A stretch of DNA of 57,770 nt from SIG672 sp045657105 (GTDB lineage Bacteria; Bacillota; Clostridia; Oscillospirales; CAG-272), in NCBI GenBank assembly GCA_045657105.1, contig JAZOSN010000063.1, positions 1-57,770 of the forward strand, written 5' to 3'. Below are positions 51,125 to 57,770 of this stretch, one piece after another; positions within the stretch are counted from its first letter, which is position 1, and each line of letters begins with the position of its first letter. Below the pieces are notes generated by a model. It was not told the origin of the DNA, searched no databases, and worked only from the letters and a program-made list of their open reading frames with translations. The translations under genes and the position numbers were made by a program.

Positions 51125-51987
51125 TTTGCCTCACCCCCGTCCGTTATCGAAAGTATAGCATCAAACGCGTCCTCGACCGTATATATCTCGCTCGGAATAT
51201 CTATTCCCATATCGCGCAGACGGCGGCAAAGTCTTGTTATCTGAGGGAGATAAAGCCCTATTTTGCCAAGCTCCTCTTCTCTTGCAAAGACAGAGTCCTT
51301 ACTTCCCTGCATAACAATCCTTCCGTTTTCAAAAACCACGAGATCGTCCGCGTATCTTGCCATATCCTCCATAGAGTGACTGACGATCACCATAGTCGTT
51401 CCTGTCGCTCTTCTGTATTTTTCGAGTCCGCCGAAGATCTCGCGCCTTCCTATCGGATCAAGTCCGGACGCCGGCTCGTCGAGCACGATTATTTCGGGCT
51501 TCATAGCAAGTATTCCTGCAATCGCGACGCGTCTTTTCTGTCCGCCCGAAAGATCAAACGGAGATTTTTCGAGCAGATCCGCATCAAGACCGACGAACTC
51601 TGCCGCCTCTATAACGCGCGCCTCTATTTCCTGCTCAGAAAGTCCCATATTCTTAGGACCGAAGGCTATATCCTTCTTCACGCTATCCTCAAAAAGCTGA
51701 TATTCGGGATACTGAAAAACCAGTCCGACGCGAAAGCAGGCTTCGCGGCGAAGCTTCTTGTTTGAATATATGTCGTCCTCACCGATGATTATTTTTCCGT
51801 TATCCGGCTTAACCAGACCGTTGAGCATTTGTAGCAGGGTGGATTTTCCCGAGCCCGTATGCCCGATTATTCCGGTGAGCTTTCCTTTTTTCACGTTAAG
51901 CGAAACGCTGTCGAGCGCAAGCACCTGAAAGGGAGTACCCTCTCCGTAGACGTAGGACACGTTTTCGACTTTTACTGCATTTTGCAT
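51118..51987 (-). CDS. ecfA2: Energy-coupling factor transporter ATPase EcfA2
   Basis: 289-residue ABC ATPase. Walker A GIIGHTGSGKSTLLQML, Q-loop VFQYPEYQLFEDSVKKDIA (the QxPExQLFE pattern marks EcfA2), signature LSGGQKRRVAIAG, Walker B IIVLDEPASGLD and switch His in VIVSHSMED. It pairs with EcfA1 and EcfT for vitamin or metal uptake. It begins 21 bases after ecfA1 and overlaps ecfT. Confidence 0.95.
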   Translation of the reverse strand: MQNAVKVENVSYVYGEGTPFQVLALDSVSLNVKKGKLTGIIGHTGSGKSTLLQMLNGLVKPDNGKIIIGEDDIYSNKKLRREACFRVGLVFQYPEYQLFEDSVKKDIAFGPKNMGLSEQEIEARVIEAAEFVGLDADLLEKSPFDLSGGQKRRVAIAGILAMKPEIIVLDEPASGLDPIGRREIFGGLEKYRRATGTTMVIVSHSMEDMARYADDLVVFENGRIVMQGSKDSVFAREEELGKIGLYLPQITRLCRRLRDMGIDIPSEIYTVEDAFDAILSITDGGEAKC

Positions 51988-52007
51988 CTTTTTTCCTGTT
52001 CTTTCCT

Positions 52008-52874
52008 TTAACTTTCGGCTCTTTTCACCTGTATGGCATCAAAAATCGCCTTCGCGCAGTTTTCCTGCCCGATTATACCGCGACCGATACCAAATCCCGC
52101 ATCTGCGAGCCTGTCGCAGAGTTCTGTTGCCTGCGGAGCTTCGAGTCCGAGCTCGCTTATCGTCTTTATATCCGAAAAGACCTCCTTCGGACTTCCTTCA
52201 AGGCGTATTCCGACGTCGTCGAGCACGATGACTCTATCCGCGATCTCCGACTCGTCCATATTGTGAGTTATGTGAACTATAGTCTTTCCGCGCTCCTTAT
52301 TCAGGCGCCTCATAACCTCGACTATCTCTTTACGTCCGTGAGGATCGAGCATCGATGTCGATTCGTCAAAAATTATACATTCGGGATCCATCGCAAGTAC
52401 TCCCGCAATAGCTATTCTCTGCTTCTGTCCGCCCGAGAGCTTATGCGGAGCGTGGCGCGCGTATTCGGTCATATCGACGGCGGCAAGCGCCCCGTCTACC
52501 CTGCGGCGTATCTCGGCACTCTCCATACCGAGATTTTCCGGTCCGAAGGCAACGTCCTCTTCAACTATCGTTGCAAATATCTGATTGTCGGGATTTTGAA
52601 AGACCATTCCGATCTTTTTACGAATTTCGAGCAGAAGTCTGTCGTCGAAATCCGAGGTTATATCAATACCGTCGATCAGTATTTTACCCGAGCTCGGCGT
52701 GAGTATCATATTGAGAAGCTTTGCGAGCGTCGATTTTCCCGAGCCGTTTCGTCCGAGAATAGCAACGAATTCTCCGCGCTCAATTTCAAGACTTACGTTG
52801 TCGAGCACCGTTTTATTTTCCTGCGTGTCCTCCTCGTAAGAGAAGCACACGTTCTTAACTTCAATATATGCCAT
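52008..52874 (-). CDS. ecfA1: Energy-coupling factor transporter ATPase EcfA1
   Basis: 288-residue ABC ATPase. Walker A AILGRNGSGKSTLAKLL, Q-loop VFQNPDNQIFATIVEEDVA (the QNPDNQ pattern marks EcfA1), signature LSGGQKQRIAIAG, Walker B CIIFDESTSMLD and His in VHITHNMDE. In Walker B the usual DEAT/DEPT is DEST, which keeps the catalytic Glu. It follows the CPBP protease gene by 18 bases and leads ecfA2-ecfT. Confidence 0.95.
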   Translation of the reverse strand: MAYIEVKNVCFSYEEDTQENKTVLDNVSLEIERGEFVAILGRNGSGKSTLAKLLNMILTPSSGKILIDGIDITSDFDDRLLLEIRKKIGMVFQNPDNQIFATIVEEDVAFGPENLGMESAEIRRRVDGALAAVDMTEYARHAPHKLSGGQKQRIAIAGVLAMDPECIIFDESTSMLDPHGRKEIVEVMRRLNKERGKTIVHITHNMDESEIADRVIVLDDVGIRLEGSPKEVFSDIKTISELGLEAPQATELCDRLADAGFGIGRGIIGQENCAKAIFDAIQVKRAES

Positions 52875-52892
52875 ATTTTTTCCTTTTTGAAT

Positions 52893-53969
52893 TTAAAGAC
52901 TTACGTAGAACTCATAGAGCATACTGATACAGAAAAGCAAAAATCCCACGCTCAAAAACATAGTGGAAAATGCCCTCTCCTTCGGCATTGGAGGATCTGC
53001 CTTGACAAGCCCTGCCTTATAGCGCTTTCTGTCTTTTATAAGCAGTACGAGTCCGGTTATAGCGAGCGCAAAGAAAACGGTCGCGTGCACGGCGTACAAA
53101 ATTATCGGGAAAATATTATCTCCGACAAACTGCAAGATCGATTCAAGATAAAGCTCGTAATCACTCATCAGCATTATCTCGTCGAGCCTTTTTATGTCCA
53201 TAAGACTGAATATCAGTACGGGGAAAACTCCGCCGTACAGGTTTATCGCGGCGTGCAGGAGAATAGTGTTTATAAGCTTACCCGTCCTGACGTAGACGTA
53301 TCCGAGCAGAAATCCCACGAGCGTTGCATAAAATACCTGTCCGAAGTTTCCGTGGAAAAGTCCGAAAAGAACTCCCGAAAAGATTATAGCCGGCGTATAT
53401 CCGAATCTCTTCGTGCGGTCGATTATGACCTTTCGGAAAATTATCTCTTCCATTATCGGAGCAATTACGGCAACGTAAAATATTTGAAGCCATACGGCGT
53501 CAAGTCCGAGCTGCTCGGTGATCGTTTCTATCGGTGCCTCGCGAAGAAAATATTTGGCAGACGTAAAGAGAGAGTCAAATATCACGCCGACGATATTTCC
53601 GACGTACATAAGACAGATCGCACTTATAAAAAGGCGCAGGAAGGTGCCTAACTTCATAGTATTCGGCAAACTTTTGTCCGGTTCCTGCTTCGGAAGTCTG
53701 CATATGAAAAGGTATCCTATCGGAAACGCGATGATATACATCACAGCGAAGTTGAACAGATAAGGAAACCAAGGCTTTGCCAGAAGCTCCTCTGGTAAAA
53801 ACTGCTTTGCCGCAAGCAAAAGAGCGGTGATAACGAAGGACACCGCAAAAAGTCCGAGAGCGATACGCCCGAAGGTGCTCCGCGCGTCCTTTTTATCAAA
53901 GAGCTTTTCGGTAACGGGAGCTTCATAGTCCTGCCCGAGTTGAACATTCTGCATTTCTTCGTTATTCAT
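52893..53969 (-). CDS. CPBP family intramembrane metalloprotease (second copy in window)
   Basis: 358 residues with about eight membrane segments. The catalytic motif IAPIMEEIIFRKVIIDRTKR supplies the paired glutamates and Arg, and the histidine follows in FGLFHGNFGQ; a further conserved LLHAAINLYGG lies near the C-terminal third. The N-terminal about 25 residues are polar. It is unrelated in detail to the CPBP protein at 598-1521 (different length and flanks). It sits between the methyltransferase and ecfA1 genes; no link to ECF transport is known to me. Confidence 0.87.
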   Translation of the reverse strand: MNNEEMQNVQLGQDYEAPVTEKLFDKKDARSTFGRIALGLFAVSFVITALLLAAKQFLPEELLAKPWFPYLFNFAVMYIIAFPIGYLFICRLPKQEPDKSLPNTMKLGTFLRLFISAICLMYVGNIVGVIFDSLFTSAKYFLREAPIETITEQLGLDAVWLQIFYVAVIAPIMEEIIFRKVIIDRTKRFGYTPAIIFSGVLFGLFHGNFGQVFYATLVGFLLGYVYVRTGKLINTILLHAAINLYGGVFPVLIFSLMDIKRLDEIMLMSDYELYLESILQFVGDNIFPIILYAVHATVFFALAITGLVLLIKDRKRYKAGLVKADPPMPKERAFSTMFLSVGFLLFCISMLYEFYVSL

Positions 53970-54003
53970 ACGCTTTTTCCTTTCAGAGAGATTACAAAAT
54001 ATG

Positions 54004-54882
54004 TCAGTTTTTCGAGGCTATCCAGCGTGCCGCCGCTCCGCAGGGGAGGTTTATTCCGGACGCGCTTATAGGAAGTCCGACCTCGCGAGCTTCTACGACT
54101 CCGCCAAAGCGCTCCTTGACCGCAAGCGAGAGCACCGCACCCATAGTAGACGCCGAAAGTCCTGTGGTATACGAGTTTACAAGCACGAAAAGCGGTGTGT
54201 CCGAAATGAGATTTGAGCATAGCTGAACGAACTCGTAGATATTGTCTTCAAGCTTCCAGAGCTCTCCGCTCGGTCCTCTGCCGTAGGACGGAGGATCCAT
54301 TATGATAGCGTCGTATTTATTTCCGCGTCGTATTTCGCGCTCGACGAATTTACGGCAGTCGTCAACGATATAGCGTATCGGAGCATCGGAAAGTCCTGAA
54401 AGCGCGGCGTTTTCCTTTGCCTGCTCGACCATTCCGCGAGAAGCGTCAACGTGGCAGACCGAAGCGCCTGCCGCCGCGGCGGCAACCGTTGCTCCGCCTG
54501 TGTATGCGAAAAGGTTTAACAGCTTTATTTTTCTTCCTGAGTTTTTTATGAGATTGTAGCTCCATTCCCAGTTGACCGCCTGCTCGGGAAAAATGCCGGT
54601 ATGCTTGAATCCCGTCGGACGAACTACGAATTTGAGTCCGAGATTTTCGTACTCTATCTGCCATTTTTCGGGCATTTTGGAGCCGTCGTCCCAAGCGCCG
54701 CCACCGCTTTTCGAGCGAGTGTATTTGGCGTCCGCGCGCTTCCAGAGCTTTTCGGACGCGCAGCCCTTCCATATTACCTGCGGATCGGGACGGACGAGCG
54801 TGTATTTTCCCCATCTTTCGAGTCTTTTACCGCTATCCGCGTCAAGAAGCTCGTAGGATTTCCATTTATCTGCAACAAACAT
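54004..54882 (-). CDS. SAM-dependent methyltransferase, RlmI/RlmK-like
   Basis: About 292 residues with the class I Rossmann fold: LLNLFAYTGGATVAAAAAG (SAM motif I), VCHVDASRGMVEQAKENA (motif II) and the catalytic AIIMDPPSYGRG, i.e. the DPP(S/A)F-like loop of 23S rRNA m5C methyltransferases such as RlmI. It lacks the N-terminal PUA domain of E. coli RlmI, so the target could be another RNA base. I start at ATG 54882 (MFVADKWKSYELLD) because AAGGGA lies upstream at normal distance; the in-frame ATG at 54915 precedes that site. It lies 84 bases after ruvB, with a hairpin between. Confidence 0.85.
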   Translation of the reverse strand: MFVADKWKSYELLDADSGKRLERWGKYTLVRPDPQVIWKGCASEKLWKRADAKYTRSKSGGGAWDDGSKMPEKWQIEYENLGLKFVVRPTGFKHTGIFPEQAVNWEWSYNLIKNSGRKIKLLNLFAYTGGATVAAAAAGASVCHVDASRGMVEQAKENAALSGLSDAPIRYIVDDCRKFVEREIRRGNKYDAIIMDPPSYGRGPSGELWKLEDNIYEFVQLCSNLISDTPLFVLVNSYTTGLSASTMGAVLSLAVKERFGGVVEAREVGLPISASGINLPCGAAARWIASKN

Positions 54883-54932
54883 TTTTATTCCCTTTTTAAG
54901 CTTATTTTTTATCAAAGTTTTGAAGGTTCTCA

Positions 54933-54954
54933 GGAAACTTTTTCAAAAGTTTCC
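54933..54954. other. Hairpin between ruvB and the methyltransferase gene
   Basis: GGAAACTTT (54933-54941) / AAAGTTTCC (54946-54954) with a TTCA loop, close after the ruvB stop. On the minus strand no T-run follows, so it may act as an mRNA 3' stabiliser or weak terminator rather than a full stop. It resembles the glgA-glgP hairpin in having GGAA..TTCC arms around a T/A centre. Confidence 0.45.
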
Positions 54955-54965
54955 CAAGTCGTGCC

Positions 54966-56030
54966 CTAAAAAATAGACGTCTGAGAGCCCTGACCGCCAA
55001 ACGGTATGCCGAGATGATCGTACGCGAGCTTTGTTACACAGCGGCCTCGCGGAGTACGGCTGAGAAATCCTATCTGCATAAGATAGGGCTCGTAAACGTC
55101 CTCGATAGTTACCGCCTCTTCGCCGATTGTCGCGGCAAGAGTGTCGAGTCCGACAGGTCCTCCGCCGTAATACTTTATTATAGCTTCAAGCATACGTCTG
55201 TCGACGTTGTCGAGCCCGAGATGGTCGATCTCGAGTGCTTCAAGTGCAATTTTTGCTATATTTCCGTCAATTACGCCGTTGCCCTTTATCTGAGCAAAAT
55301 CGCGCGTTCTTTTAAGAAGTCTGTTTGCAATTCTCGGCGTTCCGCGTGAGCAGGAGGCGATCTGATAAGCACCGCTCTCGTCTATGTCAAAGCCGAGAAT
55401 ACGCGCAGAGCGCGAAACTATCGTAGAGAGCTCCTCGGGTGAGTAAAGCTCAAGCTTGAAGAGTACGCCAAAGCGATCGCGAAGCGGAGTCGAAAGCTGA
55501 CCTGCACGGGTGGTCGCACCGATAAGAGTAAACTTCGGAAGCTTCATACGAAGCGAGCGGGCCGCAGGTCCCTTGCCGATTATAATATCTATCTCGTAAT
55601 CCTCCATCGCAGGATAAAGTATCTCCTCGACGGTTCGCGCAAGGCGGTGTATCTCGTCTATGAAAAGTATGTCGTTATCACTGAGATTTGTGAGAAGCGC
55701 AACCAGATCTCCCGGCTTTTCGATAGCAGGACCGGAGGTTATTCTGATGTTTACGTTCATCTCGTTTGCGATTATTCCGGCAAGCGTGGTCTTTCCGAGC
55801 CCGGGAGGACCATAAAGCAGAACGTGATCGAGCATCTCCCCTCTCTGCTTTGCCGCTTCTATATAAACTTTAAGGTTTTCCTTCACCTTGGTCTGTCCGA
55901 TATAATCGTCAAGCTTTTTAGGACGCAGCGTTATCTCGGTGTCAACGTCGTTTTCCGAATATTCGGCGTCAAGTATCCTGTTTTCAAGCGCATATTCTTC
56001 GTCGCTTTGATACTCGTAATCTATTGCCAT
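54966..56030 (-). CDS. ruvB: Holliday junction branch migration helicase RuvB
   Basis: 354 residues. AAA+ motor that drives branch migration with RuvA. N-terminal TLRPKKLDDYIGQTKVKENL, Walker A LYGPPGLGKTTLAGIIA, Walker B ILFIDEIHRLARTVEE, sensor 1 IGATTRAGQLSTPLRDRFG, and the C-terminal winged helix ending with GFLSRTPRGRCVTKLAYDHL. All motifs are intact. It begins 24 bases after ruvA with AAGGGAG as ribosome site. Confidence 0.97.
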   Translation of the reverse strand: MAIDYEYQSDEEYALENRILDAEYSENDVDTEITLRPKKLDDYIGQTKVKENLKVYIEAAKQRGEMLDHVLLYGPPGLGKTTLAGIIANEMNVNIRITSGPAIEKPGDLVALLTNLSDNDILFIDEIHRLARTVEEILYPAMEDYEIDIIIGKGPAARSLRMKLPKFTLIGATTRAGQLSTPLRDRFGVLFKLELYSPEELSTIVSRSARILGFDIDESGAYQIASCSRGTPRIANRLLKRTRDFAQIKGNGVIDGNIAKIALEALEIDHLGLDNVDRRMLEAIIKYYGGGPVGLDTLAATIGEEAVTIEDVYEPYLMQIGFLSRTPRGRCVTKLAYDHLGIPFGGQGSQTSIF

Positions 56031-56054
56031 TTTGAATATCTCCCTTCGTAAAGC

Positions 56055-56660
56055 TTATTTCATAAGACTACGGAGCGCAAGCCTTATTATATCCTCGGTA
56101 TCGAGGCTTGTGTCAACTCCTCTGAGCGCGTATGCAATCTCGGGACGCGAATATCCGAGAACGGTGAGTGCCGCCTCGACGTCCGAAAGCTTCGACGGCG
56201 AGGAGATAGCACTTATCAGCGTGTCGTCTGCCGAAGAATCGTCGCCTCCTGCGAGTGTGCCTGCCTTGTCTTTAAGCTCGAGCACGACTCTCGCGGCAGT
56301 TTTGGCTCCAACGCCCTGCGCCTTTGCTATTGCCTTTGCATCTCCCGTCGAAATTGCAAGCGAGAGCTTTTCGGGAGTCAGTACCGAAAGTATCGCGATA
56401 GCCGCCTTTGGTCCGATACCCGATACACTTATAAGCATTGTGAAAGCAAGCTGCTCCTCCTCGGTAAAGAAGCCGTAAAGCTCCTGCGCGTCCTCGCGCA
56501 CCGAAAAATAGGTGAAAAGCTTGACCTTAGTATTTTCTTTGCCCGCGAGCTTTGAAAGAGTGTTTGCGCTGATAGTAAGCTTGTATCCGACTCCCGAGCA
56601 GTCAATGACCGCCATCGTCGGCGTGCAGATCGCAAGTGTTCCCGAAATATAGTAAAACAT
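56055..56660 (-). CDS. ruvA: Holliday junction DNA helicase subunit RuvA
   Basis: 201 residues with the three RuvA domains: OB fold (about 1-62, VIDCSGVGYKLTISANTL), helix-hairpin-helix domain (about 68-140, LISVSGIGPKAAIAILS and AKAQGVGAKTAARVVLEL) and the C-terminal RuvB-binding domain (about 155-201, DVEAALTVLGYSRPEIAYAL). It forms the tetramer holding the junction open. It lies 17 bases after ruvC. Confidence 0.96.
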   Translation of the reverse strand: MFYYISGTLAICTPTMAVIDCSGVGYKLTISANTLSKLAGKENTKVKLFTYFSVREDAQELYGFFTEEEQLAFTMLISVSGIGPKAAIAILSVLTPEKLSLAISTGDAKAIAKAQGVGAKTAARVVLELKDKAGTLAGGDDSSADDTLISAISSPSKLSDVEAALTVLGYSRPEIAYALRGVDTSLDTEDIIRLALRSLMK

Positions 56661-56677
56661 AGTAATTCTCCGTCGTT

Positions 56678-57178
56678 TTATTTGAGATTGTAAAAGCGCT
56701 TCACCGACGAGCCGCTCGTGTGCGCGTGGCAGATGGCGGCGGCAAGCGCGTCGTTTGTGTCGTCAAGCTTTGGCGGATCTTTCAGACCAAGAATGGTGCC
56801 GACCATATGTATAACCTGCTTTTTCTCCGCCTTGCCGTATCCGACAACAGACTGCTTTATTTGAAGCGGCGTATATTCGCTTATTTTAAGACCGCGCTCA
56901 GCGGCGGTGAGAAGAATGACTCCTCTTGCCTCGGCGACCACTATTGCGGTCGTCGTGTTGCTGTTGAAGAAAAGCTCCTCGATTGACATCTCGTCGGGCG
57001 AGAACTTGTCTATTATCTCGCCGAGTTGCTCGTGTATCATTTTGAGCCTGTCCTCTACCGGAGTGTGTGCGGGCGTTCTTATCGCACCGTACGCGATAGG
57101 ACGAAATCTCGAATTTTTATATTCGATGACGCCGTATCCGACGATAGCTATGCCCGGATCTATGCCGAGTATTATCAA
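56678..57178 (-). CDS. ruvC: Crossover junction endodeoxyribonuclease RuvC
   Basis: 166 residues. The resolvase cleaves Holliday junctions. The acidic residues lie in IILGIDPGIAIVGYG, MSIEELFFNSNT and the C-terminal DDTNDALAAAICHAH. The start is TTG 57178 giving MIILGIDPG, the usual beginning of the family; AAGGGG lies upstream. It is first of the ruvCAB set and of the long minus run to 41101, under a perfect promoter at 57242-57270. Confidence 0.96.
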   Translation of the reverse strand: MIILGIDPGIAIVGYGVIEYKNSRFRPIAYGAIRTPAHTPVEDRLKMIHEQLGEIIDKFSPDEMSIEELFFNSNTTTAIVVAEARGVILLTAAERGLKISEYTPLQIKQSVVGYGKAEKKQVIHMVGTILGLKDPPKLDDTNDALAAAICHAHTSGSSVKRFYNLK

Positions 57179-57241
57179 ATTTCCGTCCCCTTTCCCGGAG
57201 ATATTTTACCGAAAAGGATAAATCTCCACAGTAACCGTTTT

Positions 57242-57270
57242 ATTATATCACAAAGTATCGTATATGTCAA
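57242..57270 (-). promoter_or_regulatory. Perfect sigma-A promoter for ruvCAB run
   Basis: On the minus strand: TTGACA, 17 bases, TATAAT, with GTGA before the -10 box, about 64 bases before the ruvC TTG. I see no LexA/Cheo-type palindrome in the box region that would show SOS control. Confidence 0.75.
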
Positions 57271-57294
57271 AGGTTTTTTGTAAATTTTTACTTT

Positions 57295-57344
57295 ATATTA
57301 TATAGCCGAATTTTATAAGATATTATATAGCCGAATTTTATAAG
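57295..57344. repeat. Perfect 25-bp tandem duplication
   Basis: The unit beginning ATATTATATAGCCGAATTTT (25 bases) occurs at 57295-57319 and again, identical, at 57320-57344. It lies between the divergent promoters of ruvC and the right-edge gene. A small hairpin ACCGAT-4-ATCGGT follows at 57349-57364 and an inverted TTTGCA/TGCAAA pair at 57370-57393. Confidence 0.85.
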
Positions 57345-57345
57345 A

Positions 57346-57434
57346 CTTACCGATAAAAATCGGTCAAGGTTTGCAGACGGTGACTTATGCAAACACTACA
57401 AACCCACAACACAAGATTTATGCACCTTCACATA
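57346..57434. other. Intergenic stretch before the right-edge promoter
   Basis: The non-coding region 57179-57595 holds the ruvC promoter, the tandem repeat, the rightward promoter and its leader, each listed apart. In 57346-57434 I see only the small inverted repeats ACCGAT/ATCGGT (57349-57364) and TTTGCA/TGCAAA (57370-57393), possible operator sites, and no reading frame. Confidence 0.4.
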
Positions 57435-57463
57435 TTGACATTTTTTACCGCGCGTGATATAAT
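57435..57463 (+). promoter_or_regulatory. Perfect consensus sigma-A promoter with extended -10
   Basis: TTGACA (57435-57440), 17-base spacer, TATAAT (57458-57463), with TGA directly before the -10 box. Predicted start of transcription is near 57470, leaving an untranslated leader of about 125 bases before ATG 57596. Confidence 0.78.
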
Positions 57464-57532
57464 AAAATCACAGGTATAGATACATGTTTTCGGCTATACG
57501 CCGCTTAAAATACCATATATAAAACAAGTTTC

Positions 57533-57574
57533 AAGCACGTAAGCCGATCTCACAGGGGACTTATGTGCTTTTTT
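57533..57574 (+). terminator. Terminator-like hairpin in the leader, possible attenuator
   Basis: AAGCACGTAAG (57533-57543) pairs with CTTATGTGCTT (57560-57570) over 11 bp with one G-T pair, around a 16-base loop, followed by TTTTGATTTTTT. It lies downstream of the promoter and upstream of the ribosome site AAGGAG (57586-57591), so most transcripts should end here unless the hairpin is prevented. Upstream leader bases can form alternative small stems (GTATAG/CTATAC near 57474-57499; CGGC/GCCG near 57491-57503). Confidence 0.6.
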
Positions 57575-57595
57575 GATTTTTTGAAAAGGAGATCA

Positions 57596-57770
57596 ATGAT
57601 ACGAAAAAACGACTTTTAATAGCTCTATGCAGCATTTTAATAGCGATCGTAATGATCTTTCTGCTCTTGGCAGTCGCTTTAATATATTTACACAATTATC
57701 ACCCGAAAAAGCTTGAAAAATCATCTTCCCCAACGGGCGAATACACAATAGTAGTCTATCAAATTGGAGC
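57596..57770 (+). pseudogene. 5' end of a membrane-anchored protein, frame broken at an A6 run; possibly DUF5412-like
   Basis: ATG 57596 follows AAGGAG, but the frame stops after MIRKNDF. If the A6 run at 57604-57609 had seven A, the frame would continue to the window edge as MIRKKRLLIALCSI, a hydrophobic anchor (about residues 6-28), then HNYHPKKLEKSSS and PTGEYTIVVYQIG. That downstream frame has no stop up to 57770. The segment (S)P-x-G-x-Y-T-I-x-x-Y-Q resembles the start of DUF5412-type extracytoplasmic domains, from memory. Explanations: sequencing or assembly error in a homopolymer, a real frameshift, phase variation, or transcriptional slippage. The C-terminus is outside the window. Confidence 0.6.

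Noticed and set aside
57295..57344. CRISPR-like repeat
   Set aside because: Only two adjacent copies with no spacer between them and no cas genes in the window; a tandem duplication, not an array.
1..57770. tRNA, rRNA, insertion sequence, integrase or phage genes
   Set aside because: I looked in all gaps and for transposase, integrase and phage motifs in the proteins and found none.

Overview
The window reads as a chromosomal segment of a Gram-positive anaerobe of the class Clostridia (Bacillota), probably an uncultured gut-type lineage. The supporting features are a GlgC/GlgD pair, an iron-sulfur single-chain serine dehydratase, an ecfA1-ecfA2-ecfT-truA block, a ClpE-type zinc-finger Clp ATPase, TagD-type teichoic acid chemistry, TTG/GTG starts with strong Shine-Dalgarno sites, and sigma-A promoters with 17-bp spacers. 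No rRNA, tRNA, CRISPR array, prophage or transposase was found. Genus cannot be given from sequence reading alone.

Layout. (1) 1-7009, minus: uppP, ftsK/spoIIIE, a GNAT acetyltransferase, a DJ-1 protein, 5-formyl-THF cyclo-ligase, a CPBP membrane protease and rsmG (cut by the window edge). (2) 7170-13108, minus: a UAP1-like nucleotidyltransferase, a Cys-rich protein, an XRE-cupin regulator, an acyl-CoA synthetase and mltG. (3) 13195-17476, minus: a large transglutaminase/MucBP/InlB-repeat surface protein with a small lipoprotein. (4) 17672-28173, plus: a complete glycogen cluster, glgB-glgC-glgD-glgA-glgP plus a cytoplasmic GH13 amylase. (5) 28179-30735, minus: pcrA. (6) 30791-35809, plus: a surface polymer cassette with a CDP-glycerol glycerophosphotransferase family protein, a membrane acyltransferase, a divergent IspD-like cytidylyltransferase, an FGGY kinase and TagD. 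(7) 35866-41101, plus: a 1293-aa FIVAR-repeat surface protein and L-serine dehydratase. (8) 57270 down to 41075, minus: a long co-directional run of ruvC-ruvA-ruvB, a methyltransferase, a CPBP protease, ecfA1-ecfA2-ecfT, truA, a DUF5711-like protein, cvpA, clpE, a P-type ATPase homologue and an FKBP-domain lipoprotein. (9) 57295-57770, plus: a tandem repeat, a consensus promoter, a terminator-like leader and the start of a membrane protein whose frame is broken at an A6 run.

Three points stand out. The P-type ATPase homologue at 42351-45143 keeps the fold-level sequence pattern but has lost every catalytic motif, including the phosphorylated aspartate, and it lies directly upstream of a surface foldase-like lipoprotein. 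The IspD-like enzyme at 33090-33815 keeps the CTP-binding half but not the methylerythritol-phosphate-binding residues, and it sits beside a sugar/polyol kinase in a surface polymer cassette, which suggests an unassigned CDP-polyol. The broken gene at the right edge lies behind a perfect promoter and an attenuator-like hairpin.
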